A DNA stretch of 64,000 bases. Origin: Methyloligella solikamskensis (GTDB lineage: Bacteria > Pseudomonadota > Alphaproteobacteria > Rhizobiales > Methyloligellaceae). Of this stretch, positions 25,667 to 31,817 are shown piece by piece. The DNA lies in the NCBI RefSeq assembly GCF_042676065.1, contig NZ_JBHTJO010000001.1, positions 1,736,001 through 1,800,000 on the forward strand. Reading direction: 5' to 3'. Position numbers and translations under genes: made by a program. Under the pieces are notes generated by a model. The model was not told the DNA's origin and did not search any database. It saw only the letters and a list, made by a program, of their open reading frames with translations. Positions within the stretch are counted from its first letter, which is position 1. Every line of letters starts with the position of its first letter.

Positions 25667-27145
25667 ATGCAGGAGACGGTGGAAAAGAACGATCTTCTGA
25701 TCGAGGGTGAGACCGGCGATTGGGAAGTGATCATCGGCATGGAGGTGCATGCCCAGGTCTCCTCCAACGCCAAGCTGTTCTCCGGCGCGTCTACGGGCTT
25801 CGGCGCGGCGCCGAATTCCCATGTCAGCCTGGTCGATGCGGCCATGCCTGGCATGCTGCCGGTCATCAATTCCGAATGCGTGGCCCAGGCGGTGCGCACC
25901 GGGCTCGGGCTGAAAGCCGAGATCAATCTCTATTCGGTGTTCGACCGGAAGAACTACTTCTATCCGGACCTGCCCCAGGGCTATCAGATCTCCCAGTACA
26001 AGCAGCCCATCGTCGGCGAGGGCGAGGTGATCGTCGATCTGCTCGACGGCACCCGCGTGGTGGTCGGCATTGAGCGGTTGCATCTGGAGCAGGATGCGGG
26101 CAAGAGCCTGCACGATCAGCATCCGAAGAAGAGCTTCGTCGATCTGAACCGTTCCGGCGTGGCGCTCATGGAGATCGTCTCGCGGCCCGATATCCGGTCC
26201 TCCGAGCAGGCCAAGGCCTACGTCTCGAAGCTGCGCACCATCCTGCGCTATCTCGGCACCTGCGACGGCAACATGGAGGAAGGTTCGCTCCGGGCCGACG
26301 TGAACGTGTCCGTGCGCCGGCCCGGCGATGCGCTCGGCACGCGGGCGGAGATCAAGAACGTGAACTCCATCCGCTTCATCGGCCAAGCCATCGAATACGA
26401 GGCCCGGCGCCAGATCGAGCTTCTGGAAGAGGGCGGCGAGGTCGTGCAGGAAACGCGGCTGTTCGACGCCAAGACCGGCGAGACCCGGTCCATGCGGACC
26501 AAGGAAGAGGCGCATGACTACCGTTATTTCCCCGATCCCGACCTGCTGCCCTTGGAGCTGACCCAAGACTGGGTCGACAGCCTGAAGGCGGATCTCTGCG
26601 AGCTGCCGGATGAGAAGCGCGAGCGTTTCATCGCCGATTTTGGCCTGTCGCCCTATGACGCCTCCGTGCTGGTGGCGGAGAAGGAGCGCGCCGACTATTT
26701 CGAAGCGGTGGCCGAGGGGCGCGACGGCAAGCTTGCCGTGAACTGGGTGAACAACGAGCTGTTCGGCCGGCTGAACAAGGAAGGCTTGGGAATCACCGAC
26801 AGCCCCGTTTCGGCGGCGCAGCTCGGCAAGCTGATCGATCTGATCGCCGACGACACGATCTCCGGCAAGATCGCCAAGGATGTGTTCGACATCCTTTGGA
26901 CCGAAGGCGGGGATCCTGCGGAGATCGTCGAATCCCGCGGTATGAAGCAGGTCACCGATACGGGCGCCATCGAGGCGGCCGTGGACGAGGTGATCGCCGC
27001 CAATCCCGACAAGGTCGAGCAGGTGAAGGAGAAGCCGAAGATGATCGGCTGGTTCGTCGGCCAGGTGATGAAGGCGACCGGCGGCAAGGCGAGCCCCCAG
27101 GCTGTGAACGACCTGCTGAAGGACAAGCTTGGGGTTGAAGAGTAG
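25667..27145 (+). CDS. gatB: Asp-tRNA(Asn)/Glu-tRNA(Gln) amidotransferase subunit B
   Basis: The kinase/tRNA-binding subunit of GatCAB. The 492-residue protein has the cradle domain with IIGMEVHAQVSS, NRSGVALMEIVSRPDIRS and ADVNVSVRRPG, the helical domain and the YqeY-like C-terminal tail domain (GWFVGQVMKATGGKASP). The ATG follows AAGGACTAATCG. It is the last gene of the gat operon; repeats follow its stop. Confidence 0.97.
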   Translation: MQETVEKNDLLIEGETGDWEVIIGMEVHAQVSSNAKLFSGASTGFGAAPNSHVSLVDAAMPGMLPVINSECVAQAVRTGLGLKAEINLYSVFDRKNYFYPDLPQGYQISQYKQPIVGEGEVIVDLLDGTRVVVGIERLHLEQDAGKSLHDQHPKKSFVDLNRSGVALMEIVSRPDIRSSEQAKAYVSKLRTILRYLGTCDGNMEEGSLRADVNVSVRRPGDALGTRAEIKNVNSIRFIGQAIEYEARRQIELLEEGGEVVQETRLFDAKTGETRSMRTKEEAHDYRYFPDPDLLPLELTQDWVDSLKADLCELPDEKRERFIADFGLSPYDASVLVAEKERADYFEAVAEGRDGKLAVNWVNNELFGRLNKEGLGITDSPVSAAQLGKLIDLIADDTISGKIAKDVFDILWTEGGDPAEIVESRGMKQVTDTGAIEAAVDEVIAANPDKVEQVKEKPKMIGWFVGQVMKATGGKASPQAVNDLLKDKLGVEE

Positions 27146-27186
27146 GGGCGCTGCTGCTTGCTGGCGGAGCGCGCGGCCTCTCGCCG

Positions 27187-27295
27187 CGTCATCCTGAGGC
27201 GCGAGCGAAGCGAGCCTCGAAGGAGGCGCGGCCCCGGGTAAGCTGCCTATCCTTCGAGGCCCGACGCGTTCCGCGTCGAGCACCTCAGGATGACG
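27187..27295. repeat. Large intergenic palindromic repeat (CGTCATCCTGAGG family), copy 2
   Basis: This 109-base element begins CGTCATCCTGAGGCG and ends CACCTCAGGATGACG. It has the same inner GAGCCTCGAAGGA/TCCTTCGAGGC stem and the same GACGCGTTCCGCG-type centre as 2987-3094. The outer arms match over 13 bases before small differences. It follows gatB by 41 bases. Confidence 0.85.
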
Positions 27296-27332
27296 GTGTT
27301 TTTGGCGCGGCGCGCGCCACAGGTTATTCGTC

Positions 27333-27421
27333 ATTACCGGGCTTGACCCGGTGATCCATTCCGCTGGCCTTTCGGCATGCTGAGACGTATCGGCATGGAT
27401 GCCCGGATCAAGTCCGGGCAT
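27333..27421. repeat. Pair of CTTGA-loop palindromic repeats in opposite orientation
   Basis: Two units related to 2854-2876 lie head to head. Unit one is 27333-27355 (ATTACCGGG, CTTGA loop, CCCGGTGAT). Unit two is 27399-27421 (ATGCCCGGA and TCCGGGCAT around TCAAG, the complement of CTTGA). They stand between gatB and the quinone oxidoreductase gene, like a two-unit mosaic of a REP-type element. Confidence 0.75.
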
Positions 27422-27463
27422 GACGACGGTGAAGGCCCAGACTCGATACTCAAGGAGACACCC

Positions 27464-28438
27464 ATGACCCACGCCATGCGCGTTCACGAATATGGCGGCC
27501 CGGACGTCATGCGCTGGGAAGAGGTGGAGATCGGCGATCCTGGCCCGGGCGAGGCGAAGATCAAGCAGACGGCGATCGGCCTCAACTTCATCGACGTCTA
27601 CACGCGCAAAGGTCTCTATCCCCAGCCGAGCTTCCCTTTCGTGCCGGGTTTCGAGGGCGCGGGCGAAGTTCTCGCGGTCGGTGAGGGCGTCTCCGATATC
27701 GCCATCGGCGACCGGGTGGCCTACGCGGGCGCGGTCGGGGCCTACGCCGAAGAGCGGCTGCTTCCGGCCGACAAGCTGGTGAAGATCCCGGACGGGGTGA
27801 CGGACGAGGTGGCCGCCGCGGCGATGCTCAAGGGCATGACGGCCGAGGCGCTGCTGAAGCAGGTCTATAAGGTCGGCCCCGATACGGTGATGCTGTACCA
27901 CGCGGCCGCCGGCGGCGTGGGGCAGATCGCCACCAAATGGGCGGCGTCGCTGGGCGCCACGGTGATCGGCACGGTGGGCTCGGCGGAAAAAGCCGAGATC
28001 GCAAAGGCGAATGGCTGCGCCCACGTTATCAATTACCGGGAGCAGGATTTCGTTGATGCGGTGAAGGAGATCACCGACGGCAAAGGCGTGGACGTGGTCT
28101 ACGATTCCGTGGGCAAGGACACGTTCCCGGCCTCTCTGGATTGCCTGAAGAAGCGCGGGCTCTTCGTGACCTTCGGCAACGCCTCGGGCCCGGTGCCGGA
28201 TTTCAGCGTGCTGCTTCTGAGCCGGAAGGGCTCGCTCTATATGACCCGGCCGTCGCTGTTCGACTATGTCGGCACGCAGGAGGCGTTGCTGGCCACGGCC
28301 AACGACCTGTTCGACGCGATCGAGACGGGGAAGACCGCAATCGAGATCGGCCAGCGCTATGCGCTCAAGGATGCCGGTCAGGCCCATGCGGATCTGGAGG
28401 CGCGCAAGACCACCGGATCGACGGTGCTCCTGCCGTAG
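27464..28438 (+). CDS. NADPH:quinone oxidoreductase (medium-chain dehydrogenase family, zinc-free)
   Basis: A 324-residue quinone oxidoreductase of the QOR branch of the medium-chain dehydrogenases. It has the GroES-like N-domain (PGPGEAKIKQTAIGLNFIDVYTRKG) and a Rossmann domain with YHAAAGGVGQIATKWA as the nucleotide-binding motif. The zinc-binding residues of alcohol dehydrogenases are not visible. It ends GSTVLLP, as in the family. I start at the ATG at 27464, which has AAGGAGA at 27452-27458. The longer reading to 27377 runs through repeat DNA. Confidence 0.94.
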   Translation: MTHAMRVHEYGGPDVMRWEEVEIGDPGPGEAKIKQTAIGLNFIDVYTRKGLYPQPSFPFVPGFEGAGEVLAVGEGVSDIAIGDRVAYAGAVGAYAEERLLPADKLVKIPDGVTDEVAAAAMLKGMTAEALLKQVYKVGPDTVMLYHAAAGGVGQIATKWAASLGATVIGTVGSAEKAEIAKANGCAHVINYREQDFVDAVKEITDGKGVDVVYDSVGKDTFPASLDCLKKRGLFVTFGNASGPVPDFSVLLLSRKGSLYMTRPSLFDYVGTQEALLATANDLFDAIETGKTAIEIGQRYALKDAGQAHADLEARKTTGSTVLLP

Positions 28439-28492
28439 GACGGCCGACTCTTTTTCCAAAAGATTTCTCATGGTTACGCGGATGTGAGCTGG

Positions 28493-28510
28493 AAGAGTCA
28501 ACAGACTCTT
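28493..28510 (+). terminator. Weak hairpin after the quinone oxidoreductase gene
   Basis: AAGAGTC (28493-28499), a four-base loop and GACTCTT (28504-28510) form a perfect seven-pair stem 54 bases after the stop. The tail is only TCAAAA, so termination here is possible but weak. Confidence 0.35.
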
Positions 28511-28558
28511 TCAAAATCGCGTGTGTTTACCTTTGGGGCGCTAAAGAGGCCGATCTGT

Positions 28559-28581
28559 AAACCGAGATTACCATTCGGTTT
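28559..28581. repeat. Inverted repeat in the gap before the SEL1-like gene
   Basis: AAACCGA (28559-28565) and TCGGTTT (28575-28581) form a perfect seven-pair stem with a nine-base loop. The surrounding 28439-28737 is AT-richer than most of the window and has no gene. An operator or leader structure for the downstream gene is possible. Confidence 0.4.
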
Positions 28582-28737
28582 CCAAGAAGTTATTTCGCGT
28601 TAATATCTACATTTAGACGTTGTTTATCTGACAAAGCCCATCATCCCCCTCGTCAAGACGCAATAAGAGGTTCGCTCTTCTGGAGATCAGCAAGAAGTAA
28701 TCCGGAAGTTTTGGACAGCAGTTACGGGGGATGATCA

Positions 28738-29004
28738 ATGGCTCGCTTTGAGATTTTTACAGAACAGACTGACACTGCCGCGACGAGCGGAGGGCCTGAT
28801 GTTCTTTTCGCGCTCGGAATTCAGTATTCGACCGGCCGCGACGTGGAGGCCGATCTGGTGACGGCGCATAAGTGGTTCAACCTGGCCGCGCTGCGGGGCA
28901 ACGACGAAGCCAAGCAGCATCGCAAGGAGCTGGCCGCGGTGATGTCGCCGGACGAGATCGCGCTGGCCCAGAAGGCCGCGCGGGAGTGGCTCTCCACCCA
29001 CTAA
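28738..29004 (+). CDS. Short SEL1-like repeat protein
   Basis: An 88-residue protein with one clear SEL1-like repeat, FALGIQYSTGRDVEADLVTAHKWFNLAALRGNDEAKQHR, followed by a helical tail ending in AREWLSTH. SEL1 repeats are alpha-helical protein-protein interaction units. No signal peptide is evident, so it is probably cytoplasmic. The partner is unknown. ATG at 28738 follows GGGGGATGATCA. It stands alone in a rather AT-rich, less conserved stretch. Confidence 0.8.
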   Translation: MARFEIFTEQTDTAATSGGPDVLFALGIQYSTGRDVEADLVTAHKWFNLAALRGNDEAKQHRKELAAVMSPDEIALAQKAAREWLSTH

Positions 29005-29103
29005 GCTTTTCAAGCGACCCCATTGGGCTTGGTCGGGGGCCGGTCCAGAGGACAAGAAGAACGATAAGGGCAAGAACAAGAAGAAGAGAACAACAAGAAA
29101 TGG

Positions 29104-29123
29104 CGCGGCCCTAAGTGGCCGCG
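29104..29123. terminator. Hairpin in the convergent gap after the SEL1-like gene
   Basis: CGCGGCC (29104-29110) pairs with GGCCGCG (29117-29123), followed by TTCCCC. It comes just after a purine-rich A/G tract at about 29045-29100. It could end transcription of the SEL1-like gene, though the T run is short. Confidence 0.4.
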
Positions 29124-29129
29124 TTCCCC

Positions 29130-29160
29130 ACCGCTCCCAAAAAATAAAAATCGGAGCGGT
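29130..29160. repeat. Inverted repeat with an A-rich loop
   Basis: ACCGCTCC (29130-29137) and GGAGCGGT (29153-29160) are perfect arms around a 15-base loop of mostly A and T. On the minus strand the loop is T-rich. This is an unusual layout for a terminator. It lies between convergent genes. Confidence 0.55.
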
Positions 29161-29226
29161 CGGCGAGGGCAGGGCAGCGCTGCTGGGGGGCCGCGCAACG
29201 CTCAAGCTCTCCACGGGAGGCACAGA

Positions 29227-29260
29227 TCGAGGGGTGACGGTTGGGGCCGTGGCCCCTCGA
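29227..29260. repeat. Nested inverted repeats downstream of the Cys-rich secreted protein gene
   Basis: Outer arms TCGAGGGG (29227-29234) and CCCCTCGA (29253-29260) pair perfectly. A competing stem, GGGGCC (29243-29248) with GGCCCC (29251-29256), would exclude the outer one. It may act as a terminator for the minus-strand gene that stops at 29296. Confidence 0.5.
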
Positions 29261-29295
29261 GCCGTTTCTGGAGGAGGGCGCCTAGCGCGAACGGC

Positions 29296-29970
29296 TTAGT
29301 TCGACGCGTCCTCGCTGCCGCAATTGAAGAAGAAAGACTTCATGCAGCGATAGGACCGGTGGGCGAAGGATTCCTCGCTCTCCGGCTCAGGGCTTGGGGC
29401 TGTCGCCGCGGGAGCGGATGGCCGCTGAGCGGAAGCCGGCGGTGGTGCCGCCCTTGGCGCGGTTGCCTGCGGGGACGGTGCGGCGGGTGCGGGCGTCTCT
29501 TCCGCCCCGTAGCCGAAGCGCGATTTGGTCCCATCGATCATGCCTTTGCCGAGATCGAACAGGGTGGAGCGCCCTTCCTCTTCGGGCGTGGCGAATTTCT
29601 GCTGCTCGCGGGACATCCGATTCTTGTAGTCCTGGACGCCCGAATTCTGCTGCAGCAGATCCGGCAGCGCCCCGCCGCTATAGGCGTAGACCTTCTCGGG
29701 GCCCCGGCAATTGGGATCGCGCGAAGCGGTGCATTTGGCGTGGCCTTCCGACTTGGTGGTCGAGAGCACGCAGAAGAGCTTTGCCGCATCGGAATATTGC
29801 TTGCCGACGCCGGTCACCTTGCAGCGATAGGTCTGGTTGGGGCCCGAGCAGCGCACGCAGAACTCTGCCGTCTGGGCTAAGGCGGCGGGGCTTGCGACAA
29901 CGAGCAGGGCGACGAAGCCCGCAACAGCTGCTGCGCGGGGCGCGAAAACCGGTGCAAGGCGTTTTGGCAT
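29296..29970 (-). CDS. Cysteine-rich secreted protein of unknown function
   Basis: A 224-residue protein I do not recognise. It has a signal peptide (cleavage likely near residue 32, after ASPAALAQ), a globular part with six cysteines (38, 41, 50, 67, 80, 88), a Pro/Ala-rich low-complexity linker (about 158-200) and a short C-terminal part with two more cysteines (209, 217). Eight cysteines after export suggest up to four disulfides. It is probably periplasmic or surface-exposed, and it stands alone, divergent from the tRNA. A partner of the peptidoglycan or outer membrane is possible but unproven. Confidence 0.75.
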   Translation of the reverse strand: MPKRLAPVFAPRAAAVAGFVALLVVASPAALAQTAEFCVRCSGPNQTYRCKVTGVGKQYSDAAKLFCVLSTTKSEGHAKCTASRDPNCRGPEKVYAYSGGALPDLLQQNSGVQDYKNRMSREQQKFATPEEEGRSTLFDLGKGMIDGTKSRFGYGAEETPAPAAPSPQATAPRAAPPPASAQRPSAPAATAPSPEPESEESFAHRSYRCMKSFFFNCGSEDASN

Positions 29971-30131
29971 CTCTATTCGCAGGTGGCTCGTCGGTGTAGC
30001 AATCGAAACGAATTATACCACAAGACGCGCAATCAGGCTGCCCATCTGCGCGTGTGGGCGCCCCATATGTAATATGCCGGTGCAAGCCCCTTGCACGGGT
30101 GGCTTTCCGTCGAGTAGGAAGAGGTCCTTCA

Positions 30132-30224
30132 GGAGACGTGGCCGAGAGGCTTAAGGCGGCGGTTTGCTAAACCGTTATACGGTGATAAGCCGTATCGAGG
30201 GTTCGAATCCCTCCGTCTCCGCCA
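30132..30224 (+). tRNA. tRNA-Ser (anticodon GCT), CCA encoded
   Basis: The acceptor stem GGAGACG pairs with CGTCTCC, followed by discriminator G and an encoded CCA (30222-30224). The D arm has GCCGAGAGGCTTAAGGC. The anticodon arm is GCGGT-TTGCTAA-ACCGT, giving anticodon GCT (serine, AGC/AGU codons). A long variable arm is typical of class II tRNA, and the T arm is GAGGG-TTCGAAT-CCCTC. Six T residues follow directly. Confidence 0.97.
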
Positions 30225-30233
30225 TTTTTTATC

Positions 30234-30271
30234 TCACGCCAGTTCGCTTCGCTCACGGCTCCGATGGGGTG
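30234..30271. repeat. Imperfect direct repeat, unit 1
   Basis: A 38-base unit starting TCACGCCAGTTCGCTTCGC. A second unit at 30331-30367 differs at six positions plus one gap. The two flank a terminator and follow tRNA-Ser, which makes the spot look like a site of past duplication. Confidence 0.6.
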
Positions 30272-30301
30272 CCCTGACCGGCCGGCGGGCAGTGGCCCTT
30301 G

Positions 30302-30325
30302 CGAGCGCCTGGGCGCTCGGTTTTT
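30302..30325 (+). terminator. Terminator-like hairpin downstream of tRNA-Ser
   Basis: CGAGCGCC (30302-30309) pairs with GGCGCTCG (30312-30319), and five T residues follow at 30321-30325. The two central pairs must open to give a loop. It probably ends the tRNA transcript if the T6 at 30225-30230 does not. Confidence 0.6.
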
Positions 30326-30330
30326 CTCAC

Positions 30331-30367
30331 TCACGGCAATTCGCTCCGCCCATGCCTCCGAGGGGTG
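30331..30367. repeat. Imperfect direct repeat, unit 2
   Basis: A 37-base unit starting TCACGGCAATTCGCTCCGC, the partner of 30234-30271. It ends 17 bases before the stop of the pyruvyl transferase gene. Confidence 0.6.
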
Positions 30368-30384
30368 GGGTGAGCGGCGGACGG

Positions 30385-31401
30385 TCAATGCCGGACAGCG
30401 TCGGCAATCTGCTGGAACATGGCGCGGTTCTCCGACAGCGCCATCTGTTTGAAGCGGGCGATGGCCGCGCGCTCTTCCTTAGTGAACGGGGCGATCTGCG
30501 ATGGCGGCAGTCCGGCAGCCTTTTCCGCAAACGCTTCCGCGCCAGGCAGCAGCCTATGAGATAGCCCGACCTCCTCCAGCAGCGCCTCGACCTTCCAGGA
30601 GTTGGGCGGCACGGCGAAGAAGGGAAGTCCCAGATCGAGGGCGATGCAGACCGCATGAAAACGGCCGGCGAGCAGAAAGCCGGCTTCGGTCTGGAGCAGG
30701 CCGATGAAATCATCGAAATCCTCGACAATCTCCAGATAGCGGGCGCGATAGACGGGATCGGGATGAATGCGTGCAAGCGTGGTTCTCACCCGGTAGCGGA
30801 GCGCCTCCCGGTCGAGCAGGCCACGGCCCTCCGGCGGGCGGCTCCGCAGCGGCAAGAAGCGGGCGCCGGGCAGAGTCTCCGACAGGCGGAAGAGGGCGGT
30901 CGTCTCCGCCCCCATGCTGGAATCGGTGATGAACAACGTGTCGCCGCGCCGCTCACGGTCGGGCGCGCGGTAGGTGAGGGTGAGATCCGGGGCGTAGCCA
31001 GCCGTCATGCCATGCTCGGCGAAGCTCTGCTGGCTGTACCGGTCCCGGGCGAAGACGCACGTATAGCCCTTAAGACCTTCACCCAAGGAGGGCGGCAGGT
31101 CCTGACAGATCGTGTTGATCAGGAAGGCGGGGGGCCCGGCCGCTTGCGCCTTTGCCCCGAGCGCGGCGATGGCGTGGGCGCCCTTGGTGTCGTGATGGAG
31201 GGTTCCCTCGCCGTTCACGACGATCAGATCCGGCGCCTCGCCTTTGATGGTCTCCCAGGACGCGGTGAGGGGCAGGGTGTGGGCAATCCCGATCCCCGCC
31301 TCGCGCGCGAGCTCCGCCAGCTGCCGGTTGACCAGCGCGCAGCCGTGATGGCCCTTGGCCGCGGTATCGTTGACGAGGACAGCGCGCAGAGTTCGCGTCA
31401 T
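30385..31401 (-). CDS. Polysaccharide pyruvyl transferase family protein
   Basis: A 338-residue protein of the PS_pyruv_trans family, which adds pyruvate ketals to sugars of exopolysaccharide or cell-wall polymers, or has diverged to related transferases. It has NDTAAKGHHGCALVNRQL at the N-terminus and the C-terminal GRFHAVCIALDLGLPFFAVPPNSWK, the family signature with the conserved His. It has no signal peptide. No other polysaccharide gene is near it, so the acceptor is unknown. Isolation next to a tRNA and direct repeats raises the possibility of horizontal acquisition. Confidence 0.85.
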   Translation of the reverse strand: MTRTLRAVLVNDTAAKGHHGCALVNRQLAELAREAGIGIAHTLPLTASWETIKGEAPDLIVVNGEGTLHHDTKGAHAIAALGAKAQAAGPPAFLINTICQDLPPSLGEGLKGYTCVFARDRYSQQSFAEHGMTAGYAPDLTLTYRAPDRERRGDTLFITDSSMGAETTALFRLSETLPGARFLPLRSRPPEGRGLLDREALRYRVRTTLARIHPDPVYRARYLEIVEDFDDFIGLLQTEAGFLLAGRFHAVCIALDLGLPFFAVPPNSWKVEALLEEVGLSHRLLPGAEAFAEKAAGLPPSQIAPFTKEERAAIARFKQMALSENRAMFQQIADAVRH

Positions 31402-31534
31402 GAGAGGACAGCAGCGCTTCTATTGGGTTGGCGGGCGGTCGGCCCTTCCTGTAGCGGAAGGGCCTGCGCCGCGCCAGAGGGCAATCGCTATAGGCCAATC
31501 GCTCCTGCCTCGCGCCAGTTCTGCGGCGAAGCCC

Positions 31535-31738
31535 CTATTCCTCCAGGAGGAAGGAGATCTTCGCGTTGACCCGGTATTTGACGATCTTGCCGCCTTCGAC
31601 CTTGGCGTCGTGGTTCTTGATGTAAATCGATTTGACCTCGCGCACGGAATTGGAGGCCTGGCTCACGGCGTTTTGCGCGGCGTCTTCCCACCCCGTGTCG
31701 GATTCCGCGAGCACTTCGATGACTTTGAGCATGGACAT
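31535..31738 (-). CDS. Dodecin family flavin-binding protein
   Basis: A 67-residue dodecin, a family whose members form hollow dodecamers that bind flavins or coenzyme A. It has KVIEVLAESDTGWEDAAQNAV, VKSIYIKNHDAKVEGGKIVKYRV and KISFLLEE. Archaeal dodecin stacks flavins on a Trp; the equivalent region here reads SIYIKN, with Tyr, so the ligand mode may differ. It is 79 bases downstream of a FecR-domain gene on the same strand, with an own strong RBS (GGAGGAAAG). Confidence 0.9.
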   Translation of the reverse strand: MSMLKVIEVLAESDTGWEDAAQNAVSQASNSVREVKSIYIKNHDAKVEGGKIVKYRVNAKISFLLEE

Positions 31739-31758
31739 AGGCTTTCCTCCTTTTGCGT

Positions 31759-31781
31759 TTCCTCCTTAATCAATGGAGGAA
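31759..31781 (-). promoter_or_regulatory. Leader hairpin with duplicated Shine-Dalgarno upstream of the dodecin gene
   Basis: TTCCTCC (31759-31765) and GGAGGAA (31775-31781) are perfect arms around a nine-base loop. In the minus-strand transcript, one GGAGGAAA is in the hairpin, and a second, free GGAGGAAA lies right before the dodecin ATG. The first may be a decoy or a folded alternate site. Confidence 0.5.
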
Positions 31782-31817
31782 GGGGCGGTCGGGTTCAGGA
31801 GAAAAGTGACAGTCGCC

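Noticed and set aside
24968..28501. A 1177-codon open frame on the minus strand
   Set aside because: It lies antisense to gatA, the PchB-like gene, gatB and the quinone oxidoreductase gene, all of which have strong family motifs. Part of its translation (VMPGLDPGIH and similar) comes from the intergenic repeats. Long antisense frames are normal at this GC content.
29005..29298. A Lys-rich extension in the frame next to the SEL1-like gene
   Set aside because: The +1 frame after the SEL1-like stop is open through a Lys-rich stretch to 29298. It has no start codon with an RBS, and the SEL1-like protein is complete at 88 residues. A frameshift would be needed, and there is no sign of a slippery site.
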